A stretch of DNA of 64,000 nucleotides from Cryptomeria japonica (Eukaryota; Streptophyta; Pinopsida; Cupressales; Cupressaceae). The translations under genes and the position numbers were made by a program. Position 1 is the stretch's first letter. Every line of letters starts with the position of its first letter. The stretch lies in contig NC_081406.1 of assembly GCF_030272615.1 (NCBI RefSeq), positions 191,401,891 through 191,465,890 on the forward strand, in the 5' to 3' direction. Below are positions 1-11,225 of this stretch, piece after piece. The notes beneath the pieces were generated by a model. It saw only the letters and a list, made by a program, of their open reading frames with translations, did not search any database and had not been told where the DNA came from.

Positions 1-887
1 TGCTCAAAATAATTTAATCTTTTACTTGAAAAAAAACATGGAACAAAACAAACACTACAAGAAGATTGTAGAGATTGAAAAAAAAACCCGATAATTTTAT
101 TTCAAAAGCTAGTGAATATACACAACTTAAAGCGGCCTAATACAAGAAACCTTGCCCAAAAGCAACACAACTTATAGCAGCCTAGTATAAGAAAAATATA
201 ACTTCCTCACCACAGCTATTATGCCTTTCTCCTTTTTGAAATTACACTATTAAGCAGTTCATAGCTTTAGCCTTGACCTCCACTCTCATTAGGGAAATGG
301 TGAAACATCCCCCTCATGGAATAAAACACTAATAACTTGCCTTGGATAATTAATGCATATTTGCAACAAAATAACTTATATGTGCTTGAAGAATGTGCAA
401 TATGTGGCCCTTGGCAATAGAACAAACAAGACCATATCACACCAATACTAGCCTTAACAAGTTTGACCCTATATTATCTCTCCCTCTTGCAAAATGGTGC
501 AATTTTATCATTTGCAACAAATGACTTATAATTGCAACTTTATAACCATCCTTATAATGTATTTAGATCATTCTAAAATTATTAAAATAACTCAAGTTTT
601 AAAATGAAATAAATGACAATCAATTGCACTTTCACACAACTCGAGAGACAAGGTTTTCACTATTGTAGAAGATGAGCATGGGAGACTATGAACCTTTGTG
701 GAGACATTAAATTATTATTTTTAGTCTTTGATACTTACTATTTTGCAACTCATCAAAGCAAACTTTATGACTTCCGGTGCATGCTAGGGCCCTAGGGGAT
801 ATATATATATATACCCAAACTCATCAGATCACCATAAAAATGAAATCATAAGCTAATGATTCCAAACCAATAACTAAGTTATTGTTA
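1..887. other. AT-rich intergenic stretch, no gene seen
   Basis: I see no coding region, RNA gene or recognisable transposon boundary here. The only local structure is a short TA dinucleotide run near 800-813, bordered by GGG and CCC. Confidence 0.6.
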
Positions 888-892
888 GAAAA

Positions 893-1051
893 TATTGCAA
901 GGTGTGCACCCTTGGTCTCCTTGTGTTGTGCAGTGCAATGCTCAGGTTTGTGGAATGGCTTAACCACCTCTTGTGGATTCTATAAGTCTAGTGGTTGTAT
1001 TGGGCATTAACAGGTTGATATTTTGGTGCAACGACAACCACACTTGTAACA
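893..1051 (+). repeat. 5' LTR of TRIM 1
   Basis: Left 159-bp terminal repeat, ending CA. It contains GTCTAGTGGTTG, which resembles a tRNA A-box. The target duplication precedes it and the primer site follows it. Confidence 0.88.
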
Positions 1052-1110
1052 AGTGGTATCAGAGGTTGGTCACAGGTTCAAACTCCTCGCTTGTGCTAGG
1101 GGGGGAGGAT

Positions 1111-1269
1111 TGTTGCAAGGTGTGTGCCCTTGGTCTCCTTGTGTTGTGCAGCGCAACGCTTGGGTTTGTGACATGGCTTAACCGCCTCCTATGGATTCTA
1201 TAAGTCTAGTGGTTGTATCAAGCATTAATAGGTTGATCTTTTGGTGCAATGACAACCACACTTGTAACA
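1111..1269 (+). repeat. 3' LTR of TRIM 1
   Basis: Right 159-bp terminal repeat. It starts TG directly after the polypurine tract, ends CA, and is followed by the GAAAA target duplication. Confidence 0.88.
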
Positions 1270-1274
1270 GAAAA

Positions 1275-1888
1275 TTTAAATTTGAAACCTTTTTTTGGAC
1301 CTTTTCAAACTTGTCTGCAATTGCTTATGCATTAAAATATTCCTCAAAACTCATCTTGGAGCTCTGGAACTAAGTATAAATGCTTAATATTATCCATACA
1401 AACTTCTTTCCAAAGGCATTCACATGATGATCACCAAGTTTAAATATTTTAATCATCAAAATTGAGGGGTCAAATTGAAGCAACAAGGCCCATACATGAT
1501 TGAACTCATAAGCTCAACATCATAGTGCACTGCAAATGTGACAAATTTGCAGGTGCTAACAAAACCTTCTTTTAAAAATTCACAATATTTCTTCTATTTA
1601 AATATTTTTTAAGTATAATAAATTTTAAATAATTTTTTTAATTTATACATAACATGAAAATTTAAAAATATTACAAATCAATCTATAATAAAAATACCTT
1701 ATCTATTTTATAAGAGAATAATACATAAAGTTGACTATAAGTATTTTTTTATGAATATGTGCCTTAGTTTATATTAATTTATAAATGAATACACATACCT
1801 ACAAAAAAATATAGGACACCAAGTCACCCGTCAAAATCACATGGGCAATGCCCAAAAAGAAAGATAACATAAATAACAATAAATCTGC
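1275..1888. other. AT-rich stretch, no gene seen
   Basis: Very A/T-rich sequence, especially 1560-1800. I see no coding or structural signal. Confidence 0.55.
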
Positions 1889-2512
1889 CTAAGCAGCAAG
1901 ATAAACACCATTAGGAGGGGAAGGCAGATCTTGTTCATCTTGTTTACCCCATACATTAACGGGGTCTAGAGTGACATCAAGAGTGGAACACCCCTCATCA
2001 ACATTAGTATTTGCCTCCTCTTTATCTTTATTACTCATTGGTGAAATTGTTAGGACCAACAAAGGGAGCCACCTTGAAGAGTTTGGCCAACCATCACCAC
2101 CACTAGCCAACGATCATCCACTGCCACTACCAATAGATGACACTACCCCATCCAGAGGTAGAACCTCCACGTACTGGAGAGGTAGAGAGTCATTGAGCCA
2201 AGCCACTTCAGCCACCAAAGTGGCGATGAGGAGCCGAAGATCTCGAGGGTTGTGAATGCCAAGACAAAAAAATCTGGCCATGTCTGCAATCGTGAGGCAG
2301 AGAAAGACCACAAGAAGTAGAACTATCTGGGAGGACCCTAGCCACATTACAAGAGGAATTACCCTAGTGATCAAGTAACTCTTGGAGGTGGCCAACACAA
2401 CTTTATTTTCATGAACTTGAATATAAAACATAACATTGTTACAAATATAGGCATTAGTAAAATGCAAAACAAAAGTATCAATAGAGTTGTGAGCAAAATA
2501 AATAGTACTCAT
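1889..2512 (-). pseudogene. Unrecognised broken reading frame
   Basis: On the minus strand one frame stays open for about 208 codons from 2512 to 1889, with a single internal stop at 2111-2113. Base composition is richer in G+C than the flanks. The N-terminal half is hydrophobic. The C-terminal half is acidic and polar, ending just before a TAG. I do not recognise a domain. The length, isolation and internal stop suggest a decayed transposon ORF, perhaps LINE ORF1-like, but that is a guess. The + strand frame over the same stretch is shorter and looks like a shadow. Confidence 0.3.
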
Positions 2513-2834
2513 GTCTTTCTATAAGGAAAAAAGAATCTCCACCCTTAGAGCATGCCAAATCTATGTATAATTCAAGGGAATTCAAGACCAAACCCTTTTA
2601 AAAATCATGTGCCAAAAAAAATATTCTAGTCGAAAGGGGTGAAAGAAGTCATGAATCCAACTCCAAAAATGTTGAGCATGGTAGTGTAGCATTGTAAATT
2701 GTACACCTTTATTAGTGTGTCCAATTTCACAATCTTAGTACCTATTTTAGTATTTTCCTTTCCTCTATGCATTATAGGATCTTTATTGTAATTAATTAAT
2801 ATTTTGATTAATATTGTGGCTCTTATTCCGCTTT
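2513..2834. other. Non-coding flank left of the copia array
   Basis: I see no gene. It ends in the 5-bp sequence ATTAC (2835-2839), the left target duplication of the copia array. Confidence 0.5.
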
Positions 2835-2839
2835 ATTAC

Positions 2840-4251
2840 TATTGGCATTTGCATGAAGATTGCATTAATGAAATGTTATGTTGTCATTGATGTCAATTAA
2901 CCGGTAATGATGTTGTTATAATATTATTTTCTAACCGGTAGGAAGAGCTAGTGAAGGGAACTACAACCGGTAGGTGAATAAAAAGGTGAACCAGTAAACC
3001 CTACCTGTTAATATGATAAACCCTAACCGGTGAATTTTGGTGAATCGGTCGTATTGGTTTATGTTCTAATGATGAGCGGTAGTGAATATGACACGTATGC
3101 ATGTTGTATGAGAAGAGTTTCAAATGGTTTTTGGCACGTAGAGATAACAGTTTTTATCTTGGGAATGAGCAAGTTTATTGCATGTAATGTAAACTGTGTG
3201 ATGAGTTACAGTGTTCGATGAAGCGGTGATCAAGGAGCGGTCGAGGATATCTTGAATGATGTGCAGTGATTGTTATGTAATCCAGTGGTCATAATTGAAC
3301 CGATTTGTTTGTAATATCTATGAGAGAATTAGGTTTGTGATGAGTTACTGACCTATTGTTTTATTTATAAGGTCGATAAGTTGTTTTGTTGAGTGGTTGG
3401 CAATTTGTAGTTGATAGTGAGAGTGTGGTTGCTAAACCAGATGATGAATCTACAGTTTGTGTAAAGGCAGATAGGAGCATGAAAAGGATTTGAACAAGCA
3501 AGTGTAGTGCTATTCAAAGAAATCAACAAACCCATGTTGTTTTCTAACAATTACAGTAGTTAAATCCCCTAACCAGGTAAGCACTAACAAGCTTAGTGTT
3601 ATTCAAATCCTCTAACCAAGTGTTCCATTAGCTTGGATTTCAAATCCTCTACCAAGGTTACTCCTAACAGAGTATTGCTTCTAATAGGGCATTATAGTCA
3701 ATTCATTAACCGGGTGGTCTCTAATAGGATCTGTTCTTAATAGGACTTTTCTAAAGCTTTAACAGGATTGGCTCCTAATAGGGCGAACTTCATAACAGTT
3801 CAAAATACTTGTGGGTATTCATCCCCACCATGGTTTTTCCCATTTGGGTTTCCACGTCAAAAATATTGTGTCAAGTGGTGAATGTTTTTGCGGTTATGTT
3901 TACTATGGTTGAATTGCTTAATTGCTAAATCCACTTTCATATGTTATGTTAACCGACAACAATCTAAAATATGTTTTACTTATGTCAGTAAAGTATTTGG
4001 ATATTTTGGTTAAAAGGTTTTGAGAGTTTCAAAGTTGTTTTATTGTTAAGTCTGTTATAACAGTCAACCGATTTAACTTATCAGTATTATTTCATTTGAA
4101 GATCAGTATTTAAAATAGTCAGTTTAGAGTTTGCATTAAGAGGTTGTTTTTGAGATTGGTGAAAGTTTATGTTAGTTTTCTATCTACTGATTAACCCCCC
4201 CCCCCCCCTCTTAGTAGTTGACCAGATCCTTATTCTTTCATCATACCATCA
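2840..4251 (+). repeat. Left LTR of copia array
   Basis: 1,412 bp. It begins TATTGGCATTTGC (TG decayed to TA) after ATTAC and ends CATACCATCA before the primer site. It carries a run of about 15 C residues (about 4196-4210) close to the 3' end. At 3550-3800 it has a string of short units of the type CTAACAGG and TTAACCGGGTG. Confidence 0.9.
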
Positions 4252-4253
4252 AT

Positions 4254-4265
4254 TGGTATTAGACC
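4254..4265 (+). other. Primer binding site, unit 1
   Basis: TGGTATTAGACC lies two bases after the left LTR. It is a two-mismatch version of the plant initiator tRNA-Met primer site TGGTATCAGAGC. Confidence 0.8.
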
Positions 4266-4321
4266 ATTTCAGGTCCTCTAAGGTCTAAGCCCAATAGCTT
4301 GAGGTAAATATCTTGTAGAAC

Positions 4322-5340
4322 ATGATGAAGAAGGAAGGTCTGAAGTTTAATAGACAAAACTACAAAATATGGAGTGATAGAATGAAAATTTATATCAAGA
4401 GCCTAGGAAGTCAATACTAGGAACATGTTGGTACTCAATATGTTGCACCTAGTGGGATTATGACTGATGATCAGAAGAAAGAGCAACAAGAAAACAATCA
4501 AGAACTAGAGGCTATTATCAATTCTTTGTCTGATGCAGAGTATGTATATGTCTGTGGTCTCGAGACTACATATGAGGTATGGAAGAAACTTGAAGATATC
4601 TATAGCGGTGATGAGCACGTGAAGATTTCCAAAGAAGAGAGTCTAAGAGGAAAATTTGATGACATGTGGATGGCTAAAGGTGAGAATATCTAATAGTATT
4701 GTCAGAGGATAAAAGAGATAGTTGGTGAGATCAAGAGTGCTAGTGATAAAGTGGATGATGCCATAGTAATTAGTAAGGTGTTGAGAACCTTGCTACCGGT
4801 CTATGCTATCCAAGTTGTAGCCATTTAGGAGCTAAACCTTATTGACAAAAATAAGGTAACCCTTGACTCCATCATTGGTAAGCTTATTGATTTTGAATTA
4901 AATGGTTATGATGGTAGTATTCAGAAGTTTGAATCTGCATTTAGAACTTAAGTTTCTAACCCATCTATGAGGATAAGTAGAGATACCAATCACAAATATG
5001 AATCTAGATCCAACAGAGAATTCGATGATGAAGACAGTTTGGTTCAGCTTTAAGAATTATTGGCCAAGCGGTTGCCCAGAGGTACCAGTAATTAAACAGG
5101 TAAATTACCTTTGAAATGTTTTGCTTGCAACTAGATTGGACACATTGCAACTAACTATCCTAATGGTGAGAATGAGCATAAGCGTGAGAAGTTCAAGAAG
5201 TACAAGGGAAAAGGCAAAAGAGATTGTCTTATTGCAGTTGATGGTGGTATCACTGATGAGGAATCTGATGGTGATGCTAATGAAGACATTGTCTTTGTAG
5301 CCATTAAAGAGGAAACATCTTATCAAAAATCATTAGCTTC
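4322..5340 (+). pseudogene. copia gag, unit 1 (degenerate)
   Basis: The gag part of the polyprotein packages element RNA into virus-like particles. The frame opens at the ATG pair 4322/4325 shortly after the primer site, and the N-terminus has the usual N-Y-x-x-W-x-x-R-M pattern of copia gag. The body matches the UBN2-type gag fold (tryptophan and leucine pattern around 4560-4700). A CCHC zinc knuckle lies at about 5117-5161 (C-F-A-C...G-H-I-A-T-N), but its last cysteine is Tyr and it carries a stop. In-frame stops include 4418-4420, 4691-4693 and several more. The same frame runs on into pol without a shift. Non-functional. Confidence 0.85.
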
Positions 5341-8300
5341 TCGCATCAATAATTCTGATGATTGGATCATTGATAGTGGTTGTTCACATCACATGATCGG
5401 TGACTAGAGAAAATTTCTTTTCTTGAAGGAATTTGATGGAGGAGTTGTGAGATTTGGTAATGACTCACCCTGCATGGTAAAAGGTAAGGTAACTATTTCT
5501 CTTAATGGAAAGAGCAGTGCAAATGATGTCTACTAGGTTGAAGGACTAAAGCACAATCTTTTGAGTGTTGCTCAACTCAATGACAGAGGATATCCATTGG
5601 AGTTTAAGAATGGAATGTGCAAAATCTATGGGAGAAAAGGTGAACTGATGACAACTAGGAAGTAGAATAAAGGTAACCTATTTCACCTAAATCATAATGT
5701 CAACAACTGTTTAATTGCTAAAGTAGATGATAGTTGGCTTTGGCATAGGAGATTTTGTCATATAAATTTTGATAACATTGTCAAAGTGAGTAAGTCCAAG
5801 ACAATGAGAGGTTTGCCTCAGTTGGACAAGCCGGTTAATGCTCTATGTAAGGAATGTTAGTTTGTGAAAGATGGCATCCTCAAATTTTAAGAGAAAATCT
5901 TTTTAGCGGAACATTTGTTAGATTTGGTTCATAAAGATCTTTGTGGACCAATAAGGACCAAAAGTATTCAAGGTGGTAGATATTTTATGATCTTCACTGA
6001 TTATTGCTCAAGAATTATGTGTGTCACATTCTTGAAGGATAAAACATAAGCATTTAGTAAGTTCAAGGCATTCAGGGCCTTAGCTGAAAAGGAAAGTGGT
6101 AAGAAGTGTCTGAGGACTAATCAAGGTGGTGAATTCACTTCTATGGAATTCATTAGATATTATGAGGAAAATGTTATCAAACGATAGCTTTCTACACCGA
6201 GGACACTACAACATAATGGTATTGTAGAGAGGAACAACCAGTCAGTTGTTGAATCTACTTGAACGATGTTGATACAAGGAGGTGTAGCAAAAACATTTTG
6301 GAGAGAAGCTGTCAGCACAACTATCTACACTATAAACCGGATTTTGGTAAAGAGAGGTAAGGATAAGACTCCTTACGAATATTGGTATGGTAGATCACCT
6401 AATGTCAGCTACTTTAAGATATTTGGCAATAAATTTCTTATTAAGAGAGGTGACTATGTTAGCAAGTATCAGGCTAAAAGTGATGAAGGCATATTTCTTG
6501 GTTACTCCACCAAGAGTAAGGCCTACAAATGTTATAACAACTAGACATAGAGAATCATTGACAGTGTTGATGTTCGAGTGGATGAGTATCCTGAAGTCTC
6601 AGGGGAAACCAGTATGGATAAAAAGGATGAAGATCCTTGCATTCTGATTTTGGATCCAGAACCAGTGAAACTTGAAACTAGTAAAGAGAATGTTATTGTG
6701 CCAGTTCAACCAGAACAAGTACATTTGGAAGAAGATGATGATAATGAAGAAGAAGAACATGAAGATAATGATCATATTATTCCAAGGTATGTCAGAGTCA
6801 ATCACAATCCTGACCAGATTATTGGAGATAAGGATGTTGGAGTATTAACCAGAAGGAGAATTAGAGAGAATCCATGCATGATCTCCACTATTGAGCCTAG
6901 AACTGCTAAGGAAGCATTTGGATATGATCACTGGATTAAAGCTATGGAGAAAGAGCTTGATCAAATTGAGAAGAACAATACATGGACCCTAGTACCCAAA
7001 CCGATGAATAAAAATGTGATAGGTACTAAGTGGGTATTCAAGAATAAACTAAATGAATATGGAGTAGTAGCATGAAACAAAGCTAGATTGGTTTGCAAAG
7101 GTTATGTGGAAGAAGAAGGAGAAAACTATGGTGAGACTTTTGCACTAGTTGCTAGACTGGAAGGTGTCAGGACTTTACTTGCATTTGCAGTATATAAGGG
7201 ATTCAAAGTATATCAGATGGATGTAAAGTCAACATTTTTGAATGGGATACTAGAAGAAGAAGTATACATTGGGCAGCCAGATGGTTATGCTTTGACTGAT
7301 GCAAAACACATGGTATGCAAATTGCACATGGCACTAAATGGGTTAAAGCAAGCACCGAGAGCATGATATGAAAGGCTACATTCACACCTGATGAAGATAT
7401 GCTTTCAGAAAACCAGTGAAGATAGTAACATATATCTCAAATCTGAAGGAGATAAGATACTAGTTAGTGCAGTGTTTCTGGATGATATCATATTTGGAGG
7501 CAATTACGACATGAGCAATGACTTTGTAAATGAAATGAAAAGTGAATTTGAGATGTCTCTAGCGGGAGAGATAAAAAATTCCATAGGCTTGCAAATATAG
7601 CAAATGAAGAGTGGTATTTTCATCACACAGTCTAAATATGTGAAAAAGGTATTTAAGACGTTTGGAATGAGTGACTATAAACTAGTTGGGACACCAATGG
7701 TTATAGGTTTTAAATTGTCTAAGGAAGATGAAGCCACTTTTGTTGATGAAAAGGAGTACAGATCAATGATTGGGAAATTGCACTATGTTGTTCACAGCAA
7801 ACTGGATATAGCTCATGCAATTAGTTTAGTTGCCAGATTTCAGAAGAATCCAAAGGAAACACATTTGATAGAACCAAGAGGATATTTATATATTTGAAAG
7901 GTACTATTGACTATGGATTATGGTATCCATATGCAGGTAACTTTTCTTTGAAGGTGTATACAGATGCAAACTGGGCAGGTAATGTTGATGATAGGAAAAG
8001 CACAACCGGTGGAGCATTCTTTCTTGGAGGAAGACTCGTTTCATGGAGTAGCAAGAAGCAAAGATGTATATCACAGTCTACTGCTAAGCTGAGTATGTTG
8101 CAACTTATATGAATTGTACCCAAGCTATCTGGATGAAACACATTTTGGAAGGATTCAAGATGAAGTTTTCACAACCGGTAAAGATCTTATGTGACAAGAC
8201 CAGTACCATAAATTTTTCAAAGAACCCTGTTTTGCATGCACGAACCAAGCATATTGAATTGAAGTATCATTTCTTGAGTGAAAAAGTGCAGAGTAAAGAT

Positions 8301-8426
8301 GTCTTATTGGAGCATGTTTCTGCCAAGGAGCATCTTGCAGATATCTTTATTAAACCTCTGCCTAAGACTACTTTTGAGTATCTTAGAAGTCATCTAGGGG
8401 TTGTAACCCTACATGAGGTCAATTGA
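5341..8426 (+). pseudogene. copia pol (protease-integrase-RT-RNase H), unit 1 (degenerate)
   Basis: Domains follow in copia order. The aspartic protease has an intact D-S-G at 5372-5380. The integrase zinc region and core run about 5740-6550, including the H-x-x-x-F-D-N and D-x-x-G-G-E-F-T patterns. An acidic linker follows at 6600-6800. Reverse transcriptase spans about 6880-7890, with M-D-V-K-S-T-F-L-N-G and the catalytic box as F-L-D-D-I-I-F-G. RNase H (about 7930-8426) has D-A-N-W-A-G and D-D-R-K-S-T-T-G. About 3.57 kb from 4322 to about 7890 stays in one frame, broken only by stops. Two frameshifts then occur within RNase H. The stop at 5858-5860 is shared with unit 2. Inactive, but it retains most catalytic motifs. 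Confidence 0.88.
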
Positions 8427-8755
8427 GCATGATGTAGATTACATCAGTCCTGAAGCTACTTGCAGAATTTTACAGTAGGATTGGTGTAGAGTGGAGTTAT
8501 TCCACGGGGGGAGCATCAAGTTTCAGGTCGATGATGCTTAAACAATGAAGTTTGACATTGCATGTTTTACTTTCACTTTGGCATTGTTGTCAAAGGGGGA
8601 GAAGAACTATGTGATTATGGGGAGAAGAATTGTATGATTGATCTATAGCCAGTTACCTACTGAAGATAAGGAGAGCACATGGTACAATGTAAACCAAGAT
8701 TCCTATTCACAATCATAGCAATCAAGGGTATTGATACTTGTATTGCCATCAATGC

Positions 8756-8768
8756 CAAAGGGGGAGAT
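8756..8768 (+). other. Polypurine tract, unit 1
   Basis: CAAAGGGGGAGAT sits directly before the middle LTR. It serves as the plus-strand primer in LTR elements. Confidence 0.82.
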
Positions 8769-10149
8769 CATTGGCATTTGCATGAAGATTGCATTACTAA
8801 AATGTTATGTTGTCATTGATGTCAATTAACTAGTAATGATGTTGTTATATTATTGTTTTCTAACCGATAGGAAGAGCTAGTGAAAAGAACTGCAACCGGT
8901 TGGTGAATGGAAAGGTGAACCGGTAAACCCTACCTATTGATATGATAAACCCTAACCGATGAAGTTTGGTGAATCAATCGTATTGGTTTATGATCTAATG
9001 ATGAGCGGTAATGATTATGACACCTATGTATGTTGTATGAAAAGAGTTTCAAATGGTTTTTGGTAGGTAGAGATAACAGTTTTTATCTTGGGAATGAGCA
9101 AGTTCATTGCATGTAATGTAAACCACGTGATGAGTTATAGTGTTTGATGAAGCGGTGATCAAGCAGCGATCAAGGATATCTTGAATGATGTGCAATGATT
9201 ATTATGTAATCCAACAGTCATAATTGAATTGATTTGTTTGTAATCTCTATGAGAGAATTAGGTTTGTGATGAGTTACCGACCTATTGTTTTGTTGAGTGG
9301 TTGGCAATTTGTAGTTGACAGTGAGAGTGTGGTTGCCGAACCAAATGATGTATCTGCGGTTTGTCTAAAGGAAGATAGGAGCATGAAAAGGATCTGAACA
9401 AGCAAGTGTAGTGCTATTAAAATAGATTAGCAAACCCCTATTGTTTTATAATAATTACAACAATTATATCCCTTAACCGGGTAAGCTCTAACAAGCTTAG
9501 TGTTATTCAAATCCCCTAACCAGGTGGTCCATTAGCTTGGATTTCAAATCCTCTACCGAGGTTACTCCTAATAGAGTATTGCTTCTAATAGGGCATTATA
9601 GTCAATCCCTTAACCGGGTGGTCCCTAACAGGATCTGTTCTTAACAGGACTTTTGTAAAACTTTAACAGGCTTGTCTCCTAATAGGGCAAACTTCAGAAG
9701 AGTACAAAATACTTGTGGGTATTCATCCCCACTATGGTTTTTCGTATTTGGATTTCCACGTCAAAAATATTGTGTCAAGTGGTGAATGTTTTTGTGGTTT
9801 TCTTTACTATGGTTGAATTACTTAACTACTAAATCCACTTTAATATGTTATGTTAACCGACAACAATCTGAAATATGTTTTACTTATGTCAATTAAAGTA
9901 TTTGGATGTTTTGGTTAAAGGGTTTTGAGAGTTTCAGAGTTGTTTTATTGTTAGTCTGTTATAACAGTCAACCGGTTTAACTTATTAGTATTATTGCATT
10001 TGAAGATGAGTATTTAAACCAGTCAGTTTAGAGTTTGCATTGAGAGGTTGTTTTTGAGATTGGTGAGAGTTTATGTCAGTTTTCTATCTACTGATTCACC
10101 CCCTCCTCTCAGTAGTTGACCGGATCCTTATTCTTTCATCATACCATCA
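8769..10149 (+). repeat. Middle (shared) LTR of copia array
   Basis: 1,381 bp, homologous to the outer LTRs. It is preceded by the unit 1 polypurine tract and followed by the unit 2 primer site, so it acts as 3' LTR of one unit and 5' LTR of the next. It lacks about 25 bp present in both outer LTRs near 9280, apparently lost between short TTGTTTT direct repeats. Confidence 0.9.
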
Positions 10150-10151
10150 AT

Positions 10152-10163
10152 TTGTATCAGAGC
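10152..10163 (+). other. Primer binding site, unit 2
   Basis: TTGTATCAGAGC, one mismatch from the initiator tRNA-Met site, lies two bases after the middle LTR. Confidence 0.8.
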
Positions 10164-10219
10164 ATTTCAGGTCCTCTAAGGTCTAAGCCTAATATCCTGA
10201 GGTAAAGATCTTGTAGAAC

Positions 10220-11225
10220 ATGATGAAGAAGGAAGCTCCGAATTTTAATAGAGAGAACTACATAATATGGAGTGATAGAATGAAAATTTATATCAAGAGT
10301 CTAAGAAGTCAATACTAGAAACATGTTGGTACTCAATATGTAGCACCTAGTGTGATTATGACTGATGATCAAAAGAAAGAGCAACAAGAAAACAATAAAG
10401 TACTAGAGGCTATTATCAGTTCTTTATCTGATGCAGAGTATGTAGATTTCCATGGTCTGGAGACTGCATATGAGGTATGGAAGAAACTTGAAGATATCTA
10501 TAGCGATGATGACCATTTGAATATTTCCAAAGAAGAGAGTCTAAGAGGAAAATTTGTTGACATGTGGATGGTTGAAGGTGAGAATATCTAACAGTATGGT
10601 TAGAGGATAAAAGAGATAGTTGGTGAGATCGAGAGTGTTGGTGGTAAAGTGGAGGATGCCATAATAATTTGTAAGGTGTTGAGAATCCTGCTACTGGTCT
10701 ACGCTACCCTAGTTGCTACCATTCAGGAGCTAAAATCTATTGACAAAACTAAGGTAACCCTTAACTCCATCATTGGTAAGCTTACTGCTTTTGAATTAAA
10801 TGGTTATGATGGTAGTGTTCAGAAATTTGAATTTGCATTTAGAGCTTCAATTTCTAACCCATCTATGAGGAAACTAAGATGTCAGTCACATCTATGAATC
10901 TAGATCCAACAGAGAAGTTGATGATGAAGATAGTTTGGTACAGCTTGGAGCATTGTTGGCCTAGCAATTGCCCAGACGTACTGGTAAGTACAGAGGTAAA
11001 TTACCTTTGAAATTTTTTTCTTGCAACAAGATTGGACACATTGCAACTAACTGTCCTAATGGTGACAATGATCATAAGCGTGAGAAGTTCAAGAAGTACA
11101 AGGGAAAAGGAAAAAGAGATTATCTTATTGCATTTGATGGTGGTATCACTGATGAAGAATCTGAGGGTGATGTTAATGAAGAAATTGTCTTTGTAGCCAT
11201 TAAAGAGGAAACATCTGATCAGAAA
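10220..11225 (+). pseudogene. copia gag, unit 2 (degenerate)
   Basis: Homologous to the unit 1 gag and starting at the same ATG pair (10220). Two early stops sit at exactly the same codons as in unit 1 (10316-10318 and 10589-10591). The 10352-10591 and 10649-10897 segments are in the starting frame, and a frameshift follows near 10,890. The CCHC knuckle (about 11016-11058) is better preserved than in unit 1: C-x-x-C-x4-H-x4-C reads S-C-N-K-I-G-H-I-A-T-N-C, with only the first cysteine replaced by Phe. Non-functional. Confidence 0.85.

Larger units (their letters stand above)
893..1269 (+). mobile_element. TRIM (miniature LTR retrotransposon) no. 1, complete
   Basis: Two 159-bp direct repeats (893-1051 and 1111-1269) flank a 59-bp interior. 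The left repeat begins TATTGCAAGG (TG decayed to TA), the right one TGTTGCAAGG, and both end TTGTAACA. Two bases after the left repeat is TGGTATCAGAG (1054-1064), the usual plant primer site complementary to the initiator tRNA-Met 3' end. A G-rich polypurine tract (about 1098-1109) abuts the right repeat. The 5-bp target duplication GAAAA lies at 888-892 and 1270-1274. By eye the two LTRs differ at about 18 of 159 positions, mostly transitions, so the insertion is old. There is no coding capacity, as expected for a TRIM, which depends on proteins supplied in trans. Confidence 0.9.
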
